DNA of 64,000 bases, taken from positions 70,053,341-70,117,340 of the forward strand of contig CAMZMU010000040.1 in assembly GCA_947311845.1 (NCBI GenBank), written 5' to 3'. Source of the stretch: Poa pratensis. Its lineage: Eukaryota; Streptophyta; Magnoliopsida; Poales; Poaceae. Both the position numbers and the translations under genes were made by a program. The notes beneath the pieces are model-generated. The model was not told where the DNA came from. It did no database searches and worked only from the letters and a program-made list of their open reading frames with translations. Of this stretch, positions 11,386-23,329 are shown piece by piece (position 1 is the stretch's first letter; each line of letters starts with the position of its first letter).

Positions 11386-12223
11386 AGGGTTATTTTGGCT
11401 CGGAGCAAGGATAAGAACGCAGGATTCCTGCCTCAGGAGAGTTGGGTTGCTAAGGACGGTGAGTGAGGGTGGGTATAGATGGCAGATGGAACGGGGCCTT
11501 ATATAAGCTAGGTTGTGCCAGCTCCTTTCTATGGAAGAACCTGGTGAGCGTCTCTCATGTAGTTGGGGACAAGTCCTACTGTACTTTACTGTGAACCGAC
11601 GCCTGGCCATGCCGGTTAGGCAGGGATGGGTCAAATCCGTTGACTCACTGTAGGGGAACGTCACAAACAAGCAATAAACACACAAGGTATACGTAGTACC
11701 GGTGTACGCCTAATACTCGTGGTAGTGGGTAGTATACTAAAGTTCCCTAGGGGCCTTGGTTATACATGGTTGATGAAGTCTCCATTTCATCACCTTGGGC
11801 TTCAGCTGGAATACTTGAGATTGTCGGGGTTGCAACTACAGTAGATTTGTTGACGTTGAACGAAAGTCTTCAGAAGTCCCTTGCTTTGTTGATATCGATG
11901 AGCTTGGCATTTGCAGATCAATCACCTTGATGTTGAATGTTGAATAGTCCAACTGGAGGCTTCTTCTTGTAGGTACTAGCTAATTAGGTCTCCTTTGGGT
12001 TCATCGTCAAGTATTGTGAACAGGTATAAGAGAGTAGAAAATTCTTGGAAAATCTTAAAATAGAAGGGTAAGACTCGGAAATATTTGAGAAGATGAGAAG
12101 AGTGGGAGTCATTTTTGGACTTCCCTAGATAAAGATATATTTTTGGTATTAATATATTTTTAACAAAATACCTTCTTTCCTAACTAACGTCCATGCTAAC
12201 TAAGGTCTGTTACAGTCAGGATG
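11386..12223. other. Leader region of the large retrotransposon
   Basis: This lies between the primer-binding site and the gag-like ORF. It presumably holds packaging and dimerisation signals. No ORF with support was found. Confidence 0.45.
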
Positions 12224-12235
12224 GCTCTGATACCA
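12224..12235 (-). other. Primer-binding site, initiator tRNA-Met type
   Basis: The minus strand reads TGGTATCAGAGC, the standard plant retrotransposon site complementary to the 3' end of initiator tRNA-Met. It lies 4 bases inside the right LTR, which fixes the element as minus-oriented. Confidence 0.9.
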
Positions 12236-12239
12236 AGTC

Positions 12240-15200
12240 TGTGAGGACCCCGGATTAACTATCCGAGATACTCGTTATGTTTCCTGCAACAATCCCATGA
12301 TCAGTCTGTTGTTGCACATAACTCGAATTGGCATCACGGGACATCCATAAATACCGATTAAATGTACTTACGTGATTGAAGTGATCAGCTTCAACAGGTG
12401 CTTGCAGCGGAAATCACCAAACAACGTGGAGCCCAAGTCACTCGCCTTAACCCAACAGGCAGCTGACTGGGAAGCGCCCTAGTTCGCAAAGACGCCAGAG
12501 AACACCTGCTCCTCTTTAAAATCTGGCTAAGACAATAGCCAGGGACGAAACCAATATGAGTACATTTGATTGTACTCGCAAACTACCCCAACTAGAGTAA
12601 GCACTAGTTTTAGTTTGAAAACTTTTACTTAGCTTTGAAATATCTTAAAAGAAAGCCTTTTCTGAAAAGGGGTAAGAAGAAATTTTTACAACTATCCTTT
12701 AAGAAGACATCATTTTAGCTGTTTCCCCGAAACTCCTCCGGTATCCAACCACATCCCAAATCATGGTTCCCAAACCCATCACAACCTCGTACCAACTCAT
12801 TGGTACAGGTATGCAACCTTTTCCACTTCATTTTCCTTTTCAAACTCAATATTTTATAAAACTTGCACATGGTCTTAAGACAGCCTCCCAACTGTCCATA
12901 TCCGAGGACTCGGCTATTCGAATAGTTTTACCCTCTGCAGAGGTAGTACGCTTTTCCCACATCCATCCGGTCACTCATCGTGTCAGCCACGTCCCGCCAT
13001 ACCAGAGGTATGCGAAGTTGAGTTCCCGGCCATAGTCTGTCCTTTGCTCATGCTAGTATAGGACCCTGCCTCTACGACACTTTCCATCGACACTCAAATC
13101 CTCAGAAACTAAGTGTGAGGACTCGTAGTTCTGTCCGGCGGATCCAAGGGAGCCCTTCAATCCTCTTCCTCCGACACGTTCATACCGGCTTCCGGTAGAC
13201 TTCAATGAAGAGGACCCAGGTCAGGGGGTAGGTCCTCAGACCATCCCCTCATGGAACGAGGTTATCCTCGTTATTGAGGCATCCAGTACTAACACGAGCA
13301 AATTATATGACTACGCCCTTGCCCATATGTGGGTAAATGTGGTCGCACCGGTTATTGGTTGGTCGCCATAGTGTTAGGACACAATGTGCACTTTTCCAAA
13401 ACAACACCACCATTCTCCAACTTAATACCGACCTTTCGGCATTTCACCTTCATCCAAGTACCTTCAAAGGAGTTTTGAAAAACTTTGTTTTTCCCAACTT
13501 ATAGTTTTAAATAACTACTTTATACTTCTACATAAGGTGGCAAAATAGTTTTCAGGTATTTTGAAAAAGGGATTTTTCTAAAATCATTGATTCCTTGGAA
13601 TAACTCTTGAGACTAAAATAGATGTATATAAATGCAAGCTCAGTGAAGTAGCTTGCCTTGTTCAACACAGTGGTACTGGTCCTGATCTTCGGGTTCAACG
13701 AAACCTCCTTCTTCGATAAATCCGTCAACGGTATCGTCTAAACGTTAAACAAGCAAAACAAACAATCACTACACTAGCTCAACATCATCACATCATTACA
13801 ATCACAAATGCTACAATTAGCTACTGCACACATCAAGCAACACAAGGTGGTTTTAATTTAATTGAATTAATCTTTATTTAATTGTTTTCAAACTAAGGCA
13901 GAAACTAGTTGTACACCAATTAATTCACCATTTAATCTATGTTGGTCACAAAAATTCAAACTAAAATTCTATGGATAGCTACTGATGTGTAGAAGACCAC
14001 CCAATTGGATTGGGGTCATTTGGAGTTATCAAACTCCCTACACATTTGTTTTAGTTCAGAAGGACTTTAATCAAGTTTTAGCTACCAAACAAATTAGGTT
14101 GCTCCAAAATTTAAATCCTTTTAGGGATAACTAACCTTGGTGAATTTGACCTAACAAAATTGGTTTTAGTTTAATGGACCTACTATTAAATCACACTAAT
14201 TGGTTTAGTGCAGAAGGGTGCACTGAAGTTCAACCAAAGGCTAAGGAGTTTACACTACTCAATTAATTCTACCAAAATTTGGGGAGCTAAAGGATCCTAA
14301 TACAAAGCTACCAAAATTGGTTTCGAGTTATTTGGATTTATATAACTCCAGAAACAAATGGTTTAGTGTTTTAAACCTTCTGGAGCATTTTTATTAATAC
14401 ATTTTTATTATTTATTTAAATGAGATGAGACCACTTTGGTGAGTTAAAGAATTTTATAAGCTTTCCAGAACATTTGAGTTTGATTTATTTGGATTCCTAA
14501 AACTCGAGATATTGAATTTCAAAGTTCATACCAGTACTGAAATCCTCTGGAATTTAAATTAGAAAAACTAATTGATTTGGATAATGTTGAGAATTATGAC
14601 ATGTGGGGCCTACACGTCAGTGACTCAACGGGAAACTGTTCCCGCGCTGGAAAAGTTTAAAACGCTGACGGGTGGGTCCCGCTTGTCGGTGTCAAAACGA
14701 GACGAAGCGGTATGTGACCGTTGATCATAGATCGAACGGCTGACAGAGCCCGCGTTCGTCGACTTCTAACTCGCGGCGGCGCCGGAGCTTCGGCGACGGC
14801 GAGGGGGGGTCAGGGGGTGTACCTGGGTGTCCTAGGGACGAGGCAGAGGATGGCGTTCGACGGCGGAGGGTACGGGAAGGCTCGGGGCGAACTTGTGCGT
14901 GCTGGGGAAGGCTGCAACGGCGTCGGTGAAGTTCTCCTCCTCCGCGGCCGTGCGTCAACTCCGGCGGGTCCTCCTCGGCTCGTCTGTGCACGAAACAAGG
15001 GGGAAACGCGGCGGTTGAGTGCGGTGATCATGGTGGTGAGGATGCAGGTCAGAGAGGAAAGAAAGAGGGAGTATCACGGCCGGGCCGTGATCGACCTCCA
15101 CCTTCGGCTCCGGCGAAGCTCGAGGAAACTCAGAGGCAAATGGGGCTTCGAGGGAGGGGCTCCTCCCTCCTGGAGGTGCACGGGTGTGTGGGGAGTGCGG

Positions 15201-17020
15201 GAGAGGGAAATGGCGGGGTGTGGAGGCACGGGTGCGGGGTGGCTTTTTTATTGCCGATCGCCGGCGTGCCGTGGACAGGGTGTAGGAGGGGTTTGGAGAG
15301 TGGGAGAGCACGCCATTGGTGGTGGTGCTGCGCGGTGACGACAGTGGGGCATCCCGTTAGGGCTTAGAGGGAGAGGGGTTCACGTGCGGCTTCGGAAACG
15401 AGCTCGGCACGGCACGGCGTCCATGGCGCGTTCCGCAGAGTGCGATGGATCACTGGCGTCGCTGCGGGCCACGAGGGTTGACGGGGACATGTCCCTGAGG
15501 TTGCGGGGTGGTAGGGAAACGCCGGTGACGAGTCACGCGAGCTGGGGTGCCGTGGTGGAGAAAATCGGCGTCGTCGCCCACGCGTGGCCAGAGCACGGTG
15601 AGTTTCGACAGGGCTGCTGGGGCACGGCGCCTCAGAGCGTCAGGGAGCGGTCTCCTCCTTCCTGTCGAGTGCGGTGAGGGGTGAGGTGATGGAAGCTGCA
15701 GAGCAGGGCCAGCTGGGGCGTCTCCTTCGCCCCGCTTCCATTGCCGGTACGGGAGCAGCACGGTGGCGTGCGGTTCCTCCATGGCCATGGGCCCAAGTGG
15801 CCAAATAGCACGTTTCTTCGTGCTCTGGAGAGTGAGGTGATGTGAGAGAGGGAGTGTGGCAGCAAGAAATCGACAAATGAATCACCAAATCGATGGATTG
15901 GATTTTGGTTTTGAAGAATCGGGAAAGAAATCGATTTCTGCCTCCAACGTGCTTGGTGAATTGCTTCAACGAAATTTTAATTCCAGTTTCTAAAATTTCT
16001 TTTTATGGTTTGACCCTTGTATGCTTAACAAGATTTATGGCATAGTGGTGGAATTTATTTGATATGTGCAACATAGCACATTTTGTGATTTGAGAAAGAT
16101 AAAGAGAGGAATGAAATTTAAATTCAAGATTTTTTTAGAAATACTTTTGGAGAGGGAAAAGATGTAATAGCAAAGTGGGAGTGATCCTTATGTCATCCCA
16201 CTGAATTTGGTTGGAAGGATAATATCAATTTCTCATTTGGAGGATTTTGTGACAATTGTCACACATGGTTTTATGTGTTGATGTTACCCATGATTTTATG
16301 TGTTGATCTTTTTATTTTGATTTTCTTTTCTTTCTTCAGGTCCTTGTTTAGCAGACAAACAACACCAGCAATCAATTGGACAGGGATTAACAACCAACAC
16401 TAGACAACCAATTATAAGTTTTCAACCAAGTTTTAATCACTCAGATAAGTGGTGGGGTGGGGATCCAGTGTCATCTTGACAAGAATGATGTTGGGAAAAG
16501 TTCAACTTTATAATTTGATATTTTTCCAAAAAGGGTTGCTAAAATATATGGGCCATATACTTCCCACCTTTATTGTTTTCAAAGAAATAAAAGTGTGGGT
16601 TTAAGATAAGGGCTACCAATACAAGGGAAGTAGCAAGGTTGGAGATAGTATATAGATCTTCATATTTTTGGAAACAAATAATTTTGAAAGTACTTTTGTT
16701 TTCTCAAAGAGTAGGTATTTTGGTTGTTGCTAAACAAAGCATCCTTTGAAAATAAGTTGGTCCAAATAAGAGTAGAGAAGATGTATGGAATATTTTGTTC
16801 TTGTCATAACATGATCACCAAGTTTAATATATATTTATATTGGTTGGGTCTTAGATGTACTAGTCAAACAACTCAAACAACAAGTCACACCAGTTCAACA
16901 TAGCAATTGGAAGGAAAACACAATCATCAGCAAAACATTTCAAAAAGTTTTTGTTGGTTCTAAAATTTGGGAGCCTGGTAAAACTAAGTCTTTCTTGGTT
17001 TATAAATTTGGGATGTTACA
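12240..17020 (-). repeat. 5' LTR of the large retrotransposon
   Basis: This is the 4781-bp partner of the left LTR, and the promoter of the genomic transcript should lie in it. Differences from the other copy include single-base changes near 14145, 14175, 14669 and 15088 and one-base indels near 12412 and 16461. Confidence 0.92.
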
Positions 17021-17998
17021 CTGCCGGCGCGCGGGCTTCGGAAGGCGGCGGTGGCAGCGGCGCCATCCCTGCGCTTGCAGGGTGCGGCCGAGCGCCCGAT
17101 GGGCTTGGCGGGCCCGGCTGGGCTCGCCGGGCCTGGGTGGCGGTGCTGCGTCCTCCGAGCGCGGGATGCGGGCGGCGAGTGGCAGGAGCGCCGCCCCGTG
17201 CTGCAGGAGGCCGGGTGCCCGTTGGGCTTGGCGGGCCCGATCTGGGCTCGCCGGGCCGGGGACGGAGCTGCGCTGCACTGCGCGTCCTCGACCACTCTTC
17301 GTCGCCGCCGAGGGTGGCAGTGGCTGGTGGGCTCGCCAGCGCTGGTGGCAGTGGCTGGTGGGCTTGCCAGCACCGGGCTTGGAGTTGCGCGGCTGCCGGT
17401 GAAAACCGAGCGGATGATGGCGGCGCATCTTGGCGTCGTTCCCTAGCGAAGGCATCATTTTTGCAGCTGCAACTTCTTTTCTCGGGATCTCCGGGTGGAA
17501 ACCCTTGATCCGGGCTCTTCGGATCGGATGCTGGCGACACCTTCGGTGCCGTTCTCCCTCTTGAGGGCGGCGTTTTTGGAGATCATGCTGACTGGAGTGG
17601 TCTAGGATCCATCTGCCGTTAGGTGGGTGTTGTGGAGCGCTGGCCAAAACCCTGGATGCAGCGGTTAAGTCTGCAATTGGGATTGTTTAGCTCCAGTTTG
17701 TTTCCCGCATCAAGCAGAAGATCTGTAGATCTTGTTTGCCTGGTGTTTTGTTTTTAGCTTCTGCATCTCTGGGGCGACATCTCTGTCGTTTTATTCCCCG
17801 AAAGCTGTAAAATGGTTGTCTGTAAGTTTTGTTTCGTTGAAATGGAACTGGGGCGAGGAGCCCTTTATTTCTAAAAAGTTGATACGTACCTAGGCACTTC
17901 ATGCATGCTTTGTTTCGGGCATGTCGACGAACCATAATGGACGGATTGGATTTGATCTAGGGCCACGTCTACGAGGTGTGATCGATCTTGTACCATTA

Positions 17999-18292
17999 GA
18001 GCAAGTACAATAGTGGGCTTATAGCCCGCATACGTGACACTTTTGCTTATGTGGAAGAGAGAGACAAGAAAAAAGAGATGGAGTGGGCACTCATGCAAGA
18101 GCCAGCCTCTACGCGTGCTACTAGGCAAAAACATTAAATGCGAGGAGAGATAAAGACACAAAGTTGAGAAAACGCTAACTTAATAGCCAACCTTATAGCC
18201 AAATTCTATTATATGAGCTAACTATAAGGCTAACTTTTGATGACATGACAGTTTCATATAGCCGGTTGTTGGCTCTACTACTGAACATGCTC
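17999..18292. mobile_element. Tourist-type (PIF/Harbinger) MITE
   Basis: Terminal inverted repeats GAGCAAGTACAATAG and GAGCATGTTCAGTAG are flanked by TTA on both sides (17996-17998 and 18293-18295). The 294 bp are AT-rich and non-coding. Confidence 0.8.
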
Positions 18293-18326
18293 TTAGGTTA
18301 GGTTAGGCCTGGGTCCTATTTCCGGA

Positions 18327-18499
18327 CAGGGCGGACTAGGTACAACCTTGTGGGGTCCAGGCCCCCACTCAAAAATTGAAACTTCCATAATATTTGTTCA
18401 ATTTTTTAAAAAAAATCGTCAAATTTTGTGAAGTTATACAAGAAATGCCTCCAGTCAAATCATGTGCCCCTCTCAAAATATTGTCTGGGTCCGCCCCTG
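18327..18499. mobile_element. hAT-type MITE
   Basis: Termini CAGGGCGGACTAGG and CAGGGGCGGACCCAG (reverse complement of the right end) are inverted repeats. The 8-bp flanks TTTCCGGA and TTTCTGGA differ at one base and fit a hAT TSD. Length is 173 bp. Confidence 0.75.
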
Positions 18500-19233
18500 T
18501 TTCTGGAGCTTACTATCTTGGAACCAGCTTGTAGCTAGGGGTTGAAAAACACCTTAGAATTACTCCAATAATTGCTAGATAGACTAGCTAGAGTGGTCTC
18601 CATCTCGTGTGAACTGAAACCATGCACGCCGGCCCGTCTGTATGTCTGTCGTCGGTGCAAACGAACAAGATCGTCCATCAGATAAGAGATCACCCTATTT
18701 TCAGCTAGTGGTATACTGACATTATACTGTGAGTGAGTGACTGTACGTATGAGTCCAAGATGGCGGATATCGTTTTCCTGCCGCCGTATCCCGGGCGACC
18801 GCTGTTCTTCCCTATCTGAACCCTGCAACGCACGACGCACCTGACCCTGAGCCGTCGTAGCTAGCTAGCTGCTGCGGATGGGCGCGGCCGCGCTGCAGGG
18901 GGTGGTACCGATCCATGGATCCACCAACCGGCAGCCGAATCGCGCCCGCATGCAAAGGCAGGGGTAGAGGCAGGCAGACCGCCCGGCGCGCGGTGGTCAC
19001 GGCGTCGCGGGCACGCGCCGCCGCCCAATGAGGTCACGCGGGGATCGAATCTAGGCGTGTATGTTCCTAGAGAAGAGGAGAGCGGAGGCGAGTTGAGAGA
19101 TCCGACGACGCGCGCCCGTGCCACGGCAGATGACGGACGGGTCCACGTCCCCGGTAAAGATGCGAGATCGCTGAGTTTGGCTTGGCTGCGTGCTGTGCTG
19201 TTCGGCGGGGACGGGGTGGGGGCGACACGCAGG

Positions 19234-19343
19234 GGCTCGAGGTGGCGGACGAGTCGGCCGCGCATTCGGCTGCATGCATGCCGCGCGCGGCTCGAGGTGG
19301 CGGACGAGTCGGCCGCGCATTCGGCTGCATGCATGCCGCGCGC
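19234..19343 (+). repeat. Perfect 55-bp tandem duplication
   Basis: Unit 1 is 19234-19288 and unit 2 is 19289-19343, identical as read, each starting GGCTCGAGGTGGCGG and containing GGCTGCATGCATGCC. Copy B of the segmental duplication has a single diverged unit near 38140-38215, so the tandem event is specific to copy A. Confidence 0.85.
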
Positions 19344-19390
19344 GGCGCGCCTAGGATCCGATCAAACGGGCGAGTGTGCCCTCCTGGCTC

Positions 19391-19577
19391 CAGTGGCGGA
19401 GCTAGGATTGGCGTTGAGTGATGTCAAAAGTCCAAAATGAGTGATAGATGATGCCGGTGAGGTCAATATCTAGTACTAGCTGGGTCAAAAGTTGTGTATG
19501 CATAGCTTATATGATGCCACTAACCAAATTTATATGATGTCGCTTGACATCATAAACAACAAGCAGCTCCGCCACTG
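19391..19577. mobile_element. hAT-type MITE
   Basis: Termini CAGTGGCGGAGCT and AGCTCCGCCACTG are perfect inverted repeats. The 8-bp TSD CCTGGCTC is exact (19383-19390 and 19578-19585). Length is 187 bp. The element is absent at the equivalent place in copy B. Confidence 0.88.
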
Positions 19578-19883
19578 CCTGGCTCTCTACTCGATCGTGT
19601 TCATGTGCAGCCGCGGCGTCTATACTTACGTGCATGGGAAATATTTTGGCCGACCGGAAGTATTCTAGCACGATGATTCTCAAACGGCGTTAATGATATG
19701 ATTTGAGTTGTTGATGCGACGGCGAACCATGTGTCTGTCACGTGATAGCACAACCTTTGCATGCCGGTCCCATCACGCCATTTTTCTGTCAAGGATATAC
19801 TTACATAGCATGGGGTGACTCCTTAATTTTGCATGGATATATACTTACGCCATTTTCCTGTCGGGGTAATTTATTGGTATATA

Positions 19884-20017
19884 CTCCCTCCGTTCCACAA
19901 TATAAGATACCAAAATTAGTGTACATATACACTAAAACATGTATAGATACTTGTGTACACACATGAATATGAACGTGGAAAAAGGCTACAACATCATATA
20001 TTGTGGAACGGAGGGAG
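19884..20017. mobile_element. Stowaway (Tc1/Mariner) MITE
   Basis: CTCCCTCCGTTCCACAATAT and its inverse at the right end are flanked by TA on both sides. Length is 134 bp with the typical Triticeae Stowaway terminus. Confidence 0.93.
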
Positions 20018-20019
20018 TA

Positions 20020-20920
20020 TGTAACATGGGTTACTCCTTTTGCATGATCGTCGGCCTGGTCACGATAAAATAAACAGATTCATCTCGAGTCCTCAGTTTT
20101 CTTGTCTGATAGAGAGATTACATATATGTCAGAATTTCTCCCTGCGTTTCTCCTCCCTCTTGTCTCGCCGACGGTCTCTGTCTGGCGTAGATTGGAGGGA
20201 GGAGGCCGGTTTTGTGTACAGTATATTTCTAGTAGACTAGATGCTAGGGTTAGGGTTTGGTCCCACATGGCCAATGACGCTATGCCGCTCAGCCTTCGTT
20301 TCCCGGCGCTCGCAGACGGCGGTTCATGGTGGATGGCGGCGTCTGGTGTTGGATCTGGCAGAAGCCACCTAAGTGAGCTTGTTCTTCGCATATATGTCGA
20401 TGGCGTACGGAATTTGGAGTTCCTCTTTGGTACTCGTCTTGGTGACGTGGAGGTTGGGGAGCGCCATACTCCTGCCCGCTAGGGGGACTCTGCAGCAAGG
20501 GGGTAGCAATGCTTCTCCTGGGAATGCTCTCACGACGATGTTGTCGTCGCCGTTGACCATGGTCGAATGGTGATCCCTCCAGCCCTCAGATGTCGTGACG
20601 TCCCCTTTTATCCGGCGACTAATGGTCATCTTCTACCTCCAGGCTTTCACGTCGGTGCAGAGGCTTTTCAACTCCGAAGTAGCAGGCTCCGCCTCCTTTT
20701 TCCAAGTGGTCGTGTCCTCGGCAACATCGAGGTTGGTTGCGTAGAGTTCTTCCGTCACGCTAGAGAAGGAGCATGACCGGATTGCGTTCCCCTTGTTTCT
20801 ATTGAGGTTCTAAGTGCAAATTGTCAGGGCTCGGTTGTAATTTCTATTTTACTGGTGGCCTTATCTGTAGAATGTAACTCCGGCGTGACTATGAATGAAG
20901 CTCTCGGTGCTTCAAAACCG
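20020..20920. other. Intergenic region, possible retroposon remnant
   Basis: A GC-rich stretch with a TAGGGTTAGGGTTTGG segment is followed by a 3'-end-like segment (GTGACTATGAATGAAGCTC). The order is reminiscent of a LINE-like retroposon, but no TSD was found, so no element is claimed. Confidence 0.3.
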
Positions 20921-20922
20921 AG

Positions 20923-21297
20923 AGAGTATCTAGTGATGCCAACACTTTAGGTGCTCTCCGTGCTACCGTAAAAAATAATGTTCCAAATTTTTCTAGAAAA
21001 TAGTGTGGGTGTTCACGGGAAATGCGTCTACAACCTCTAAAATGGTCATGTCCAAATTTGAAAAGAACGTTGAGAAACAAAAACTACAAATCTAGCATGA
21101 ATTATGTCTGCTTTTATCGTTTTGTGACACAAATGGCACTATTCATGTTAGATTTTCCATTTTTATTTCTCAATGTTTCTTTCGAATTTGGACCTGACAA
21201 TTTTGGAGTTTGTAGACACATACCTTGTGAATTCTCCTAATTTTTTTTGAAACATTTAAAATTGTAAATAGCCCGGGAGCACTAGGTATTCTCTCCT
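20923..21297. repeat. MITE-like inverted repeat
   Basis: The left end GAGAGTATCTAGTG resembles the reverse complement of the right end GAGAGAATACCTAGTG. The interior also pairs loosely (for example the FEFG-like blocks near 21050 and 21185 read as imperfect inverse copies). The TSD is unclear. Confidence 0.4.
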
Positions 21298-22455
21298 TCG
21301 GGACCGATCGTCCTATTCAAAAAATAAAAACAATCAAGAAACTGTTGCCAGAGAAAGAAGGAAAGAAGAAACTGATCTCGAGCGAACAACTAGAAACAAA
21401 GAGCGGTTCCCGAAGAGGGAAGCTATATAGCTAGACAGGCAGGTTTATATGCATGCAGCAGAGACAGAGGCGTCGCACTGCTCAAGGAAAACAACGTTAA
21501 TCTCTAGCCTTTCGTCCTCGATCCTCCTCTTCTTTTCTGCAGGAAATCTCGATTCAGCGGGTACGTGAGTTGCTAGTATGAGCCTGTGATGAGGCTGTGA
21601 CTCAGCCTTGTCTGGAGGAAAGTGACCGCAGTTCTCGTTTTTGCTTTGGCGTCTTCTTCATGAGTTTCTCACATGTATGCATGGCATGCGTTGCAATGCG
21701 TCGACCAGATGCTGAAAGTAGAAACACGCTCAAACATTTTACAGGACGCTTCATATAACAGTACACAGAACGCATTAGCTTCAAGAACTTCGTGTTAAAG
21801 CAGACAATTTACCACGAGGTTACCATTTCGTGGCCATTATTATCCTTCCCACGAGTTGTTGAGATTTTTTACGTAAGAATGGTTTTTTTGGCGGGTATAT
21901 AAGAATGATTTTAGGGAAACTGTGATCCGTAGCATTTGTGAGCCTCATAGTTTTGCTGAAAAGCGCTTCACTCCAGGAAGAGTGTTCATCTCTAGATATT
22001 TTCGTCGGGTGAAGATCCATAAAAAAGAACATACACACGCCAGCACAAATCTGTTGTTTGCCAAAAATAAAGAGCATAAAGTTGTTATATATGCACCATC
22101 ATTTCACTTGATCCTCCGTGTTTGTTGGGAAAGTCGTTATCCGCAGGGTACCACTGCTCGAAGGCTTCCCTTCGCGAAGGGCACTTCCGCGTCGCGCACA
22201 ACAGGCCACGTGGCCTCGTGCGATGGAAGCAAAACACGGCTCAGCAGCGGACAGTCCATGCTGCGCTCCCGCGTGCCTGGGCGGGCAGGCGTATCACCCC
22301 CGCGTGAGCGGAGCCCCGTGGTAGGCTGCGCAGACGATGCCCCCGTGGATGTACAGAGCCAGTATAAGAGCATCTCTAGCAGAGCTCTTAAAACGCGAAA
22401 CCTGAAACGTGTTTTAAGGTTCGAGGAACTGGAGTTTTTTGGGCGAAAACGAGGC

Positions 22456-22539
22456 GCGACATAGCAGAACCCGTAAAGCAGAACCTTAAAACAGAATATT
22501 CTGTTTTAAGGTTCTGCTTTACGGGTTTTGCTCTGTCGC
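22456..22539. repeat. 84-bp near-perfect palindrome
   Basis: Two arms of 42 bases meet at 22497/22498 (CAGAAT then ATTCTG). The inner 30 bases of each arm pair perfectly, and the outer 12 have two mismatches. It lies near the left end of the Harbinger element and would form a stable hairpin in RNA or single-stranded DNA. Confidence 0.9.
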
Positions 22540-23329
22540 AACTATTCCCAAACCTTAAACCACATAGTTTTTCAGCATTTCAACAAAGATGAGCCATTTG
22601 ACATAAAAATTGAATAACGAATATATAATAAAAATAAATATTGTAAATTGCATAGATCAAAACAATAATCCATATTATTACAATAATAGTTCCAAATCAC
22701 ACAATAATTCAATACAAGAATAGTGCCGAAGCGAAAACAATTGTTTGAAACCCACATGAATGAAATGAAAAAATGGCAGATAATTACTGCCCATGCAACT
22801 GCCAGATGTGCTCAACCAGGTCTAGCTACAGCTGGCGGTGTGTCTTTGCATCCTCAATCTCCCGGTAAGTCTGACGAAATGCTTCAATGCGATCTGGGTT
22901 TCTAGCTAGCTTCACACGGGTGCCAACATTGTCGTATGACAACTCCAAGTTCAAGTCCCTTTCATCCTCTATGATCATGTTGTGAAGAATCACACAACAT
23001 GTCATGATGTTTTTCTGAGTTTTCTTGTCCCAAAAACGGGCAGGTCCTCGAACAATGGCAAACCTAGATTGCAAAACACCAAATGCTCTCTCTATGTCCT
23101 TTCGGCAGGCCTCTTGTGCCCTTGCAAATTCAGTTTCTTTTTTATTTTTAGGCTTTGAGATGGTCTTCACAATGTAGACCAAGTAGGGTAAATACCATCG
23201 ACAAGATAGTATCCCTTCGTGTATTCATGGCCATTGACAGTGAAGTTGCAAGCCAGAGCATCACCATTGGCTAGCCTACCAAGTAGATGAGACTTATGCA
23301 ACACATTGATATCATTGAACGTGCCCGGC

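Larger units (their letters stand above)
3998..17020 (-). mobile_element. Complete large non-autonomous LTR retrotransposon (LARD-like), minus orientation
   Basis: Two near-identical terminal repeats of about 4.78 kb (3998-8780 and 12240-17020) begin TGTGAGG and end GTTACA on the + strand. They are flanked by the 5-bp TSD CTGCC (3993-3997 and 17021-17025). The primer-binding site lies beside the right LTR and the polypurine tract beside the left, so transcription runs leftward. The internal domain is only 3459 bp with no protease, reverse transcriptase or integrase. Such giant LTRs with a short pol-less interior match the LARD class described in Triticeae (Sukkula-like architecture). I do not assign a family name. 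Confidence 0.92.
3693..17874 (+). mobile_element. GC-rich LINE-like retroposon, split by the LTR retrotransposon at 3998-17020
   Basis: A perfect 16-bp direct repeat (AAAGTTGATACGTACC) lies at 3677-3692 and 17875-17890. It encloses a GC-rich left piece (3693-3997) and a right piece (17026-17874) ending TTATTTCTAAAA. A long TSD and an A-rich 3' end indicate target-primed retroposition on the + strand. Without the LTR retrotransposon the retroposon is about 1.15 kb and has no reverse transcriptase or endonuclease motif, so it is either internally deleted or a non-autonomous family. Confidence 0.75.
18741..22145 (+). repeat. Copy A of an old segmental duplication (partner at 37613-43610)
   Basis: Collinear paralogous blocks occur in both copies. 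Examples are 18746-19360 with 37615-38225, 19595-19820 with 40975-41190, 21350-21790 with 41825-42255, and 21885-22145 with 43220-43430. Copy A resumes at 32668-32870 after a large insertion. Identity looks like roughly 80-90 percent by eye, with different transposons inserted in each copy. No intact gene is visible in either copy. Confidence 0.75.

Noticed and set aside
16951..17647. Several overlapping GC-rich open frames
   Set aside because: They lie in the GC-rich retroposon body or span its junction with the LTR, on both strands, with no domain.
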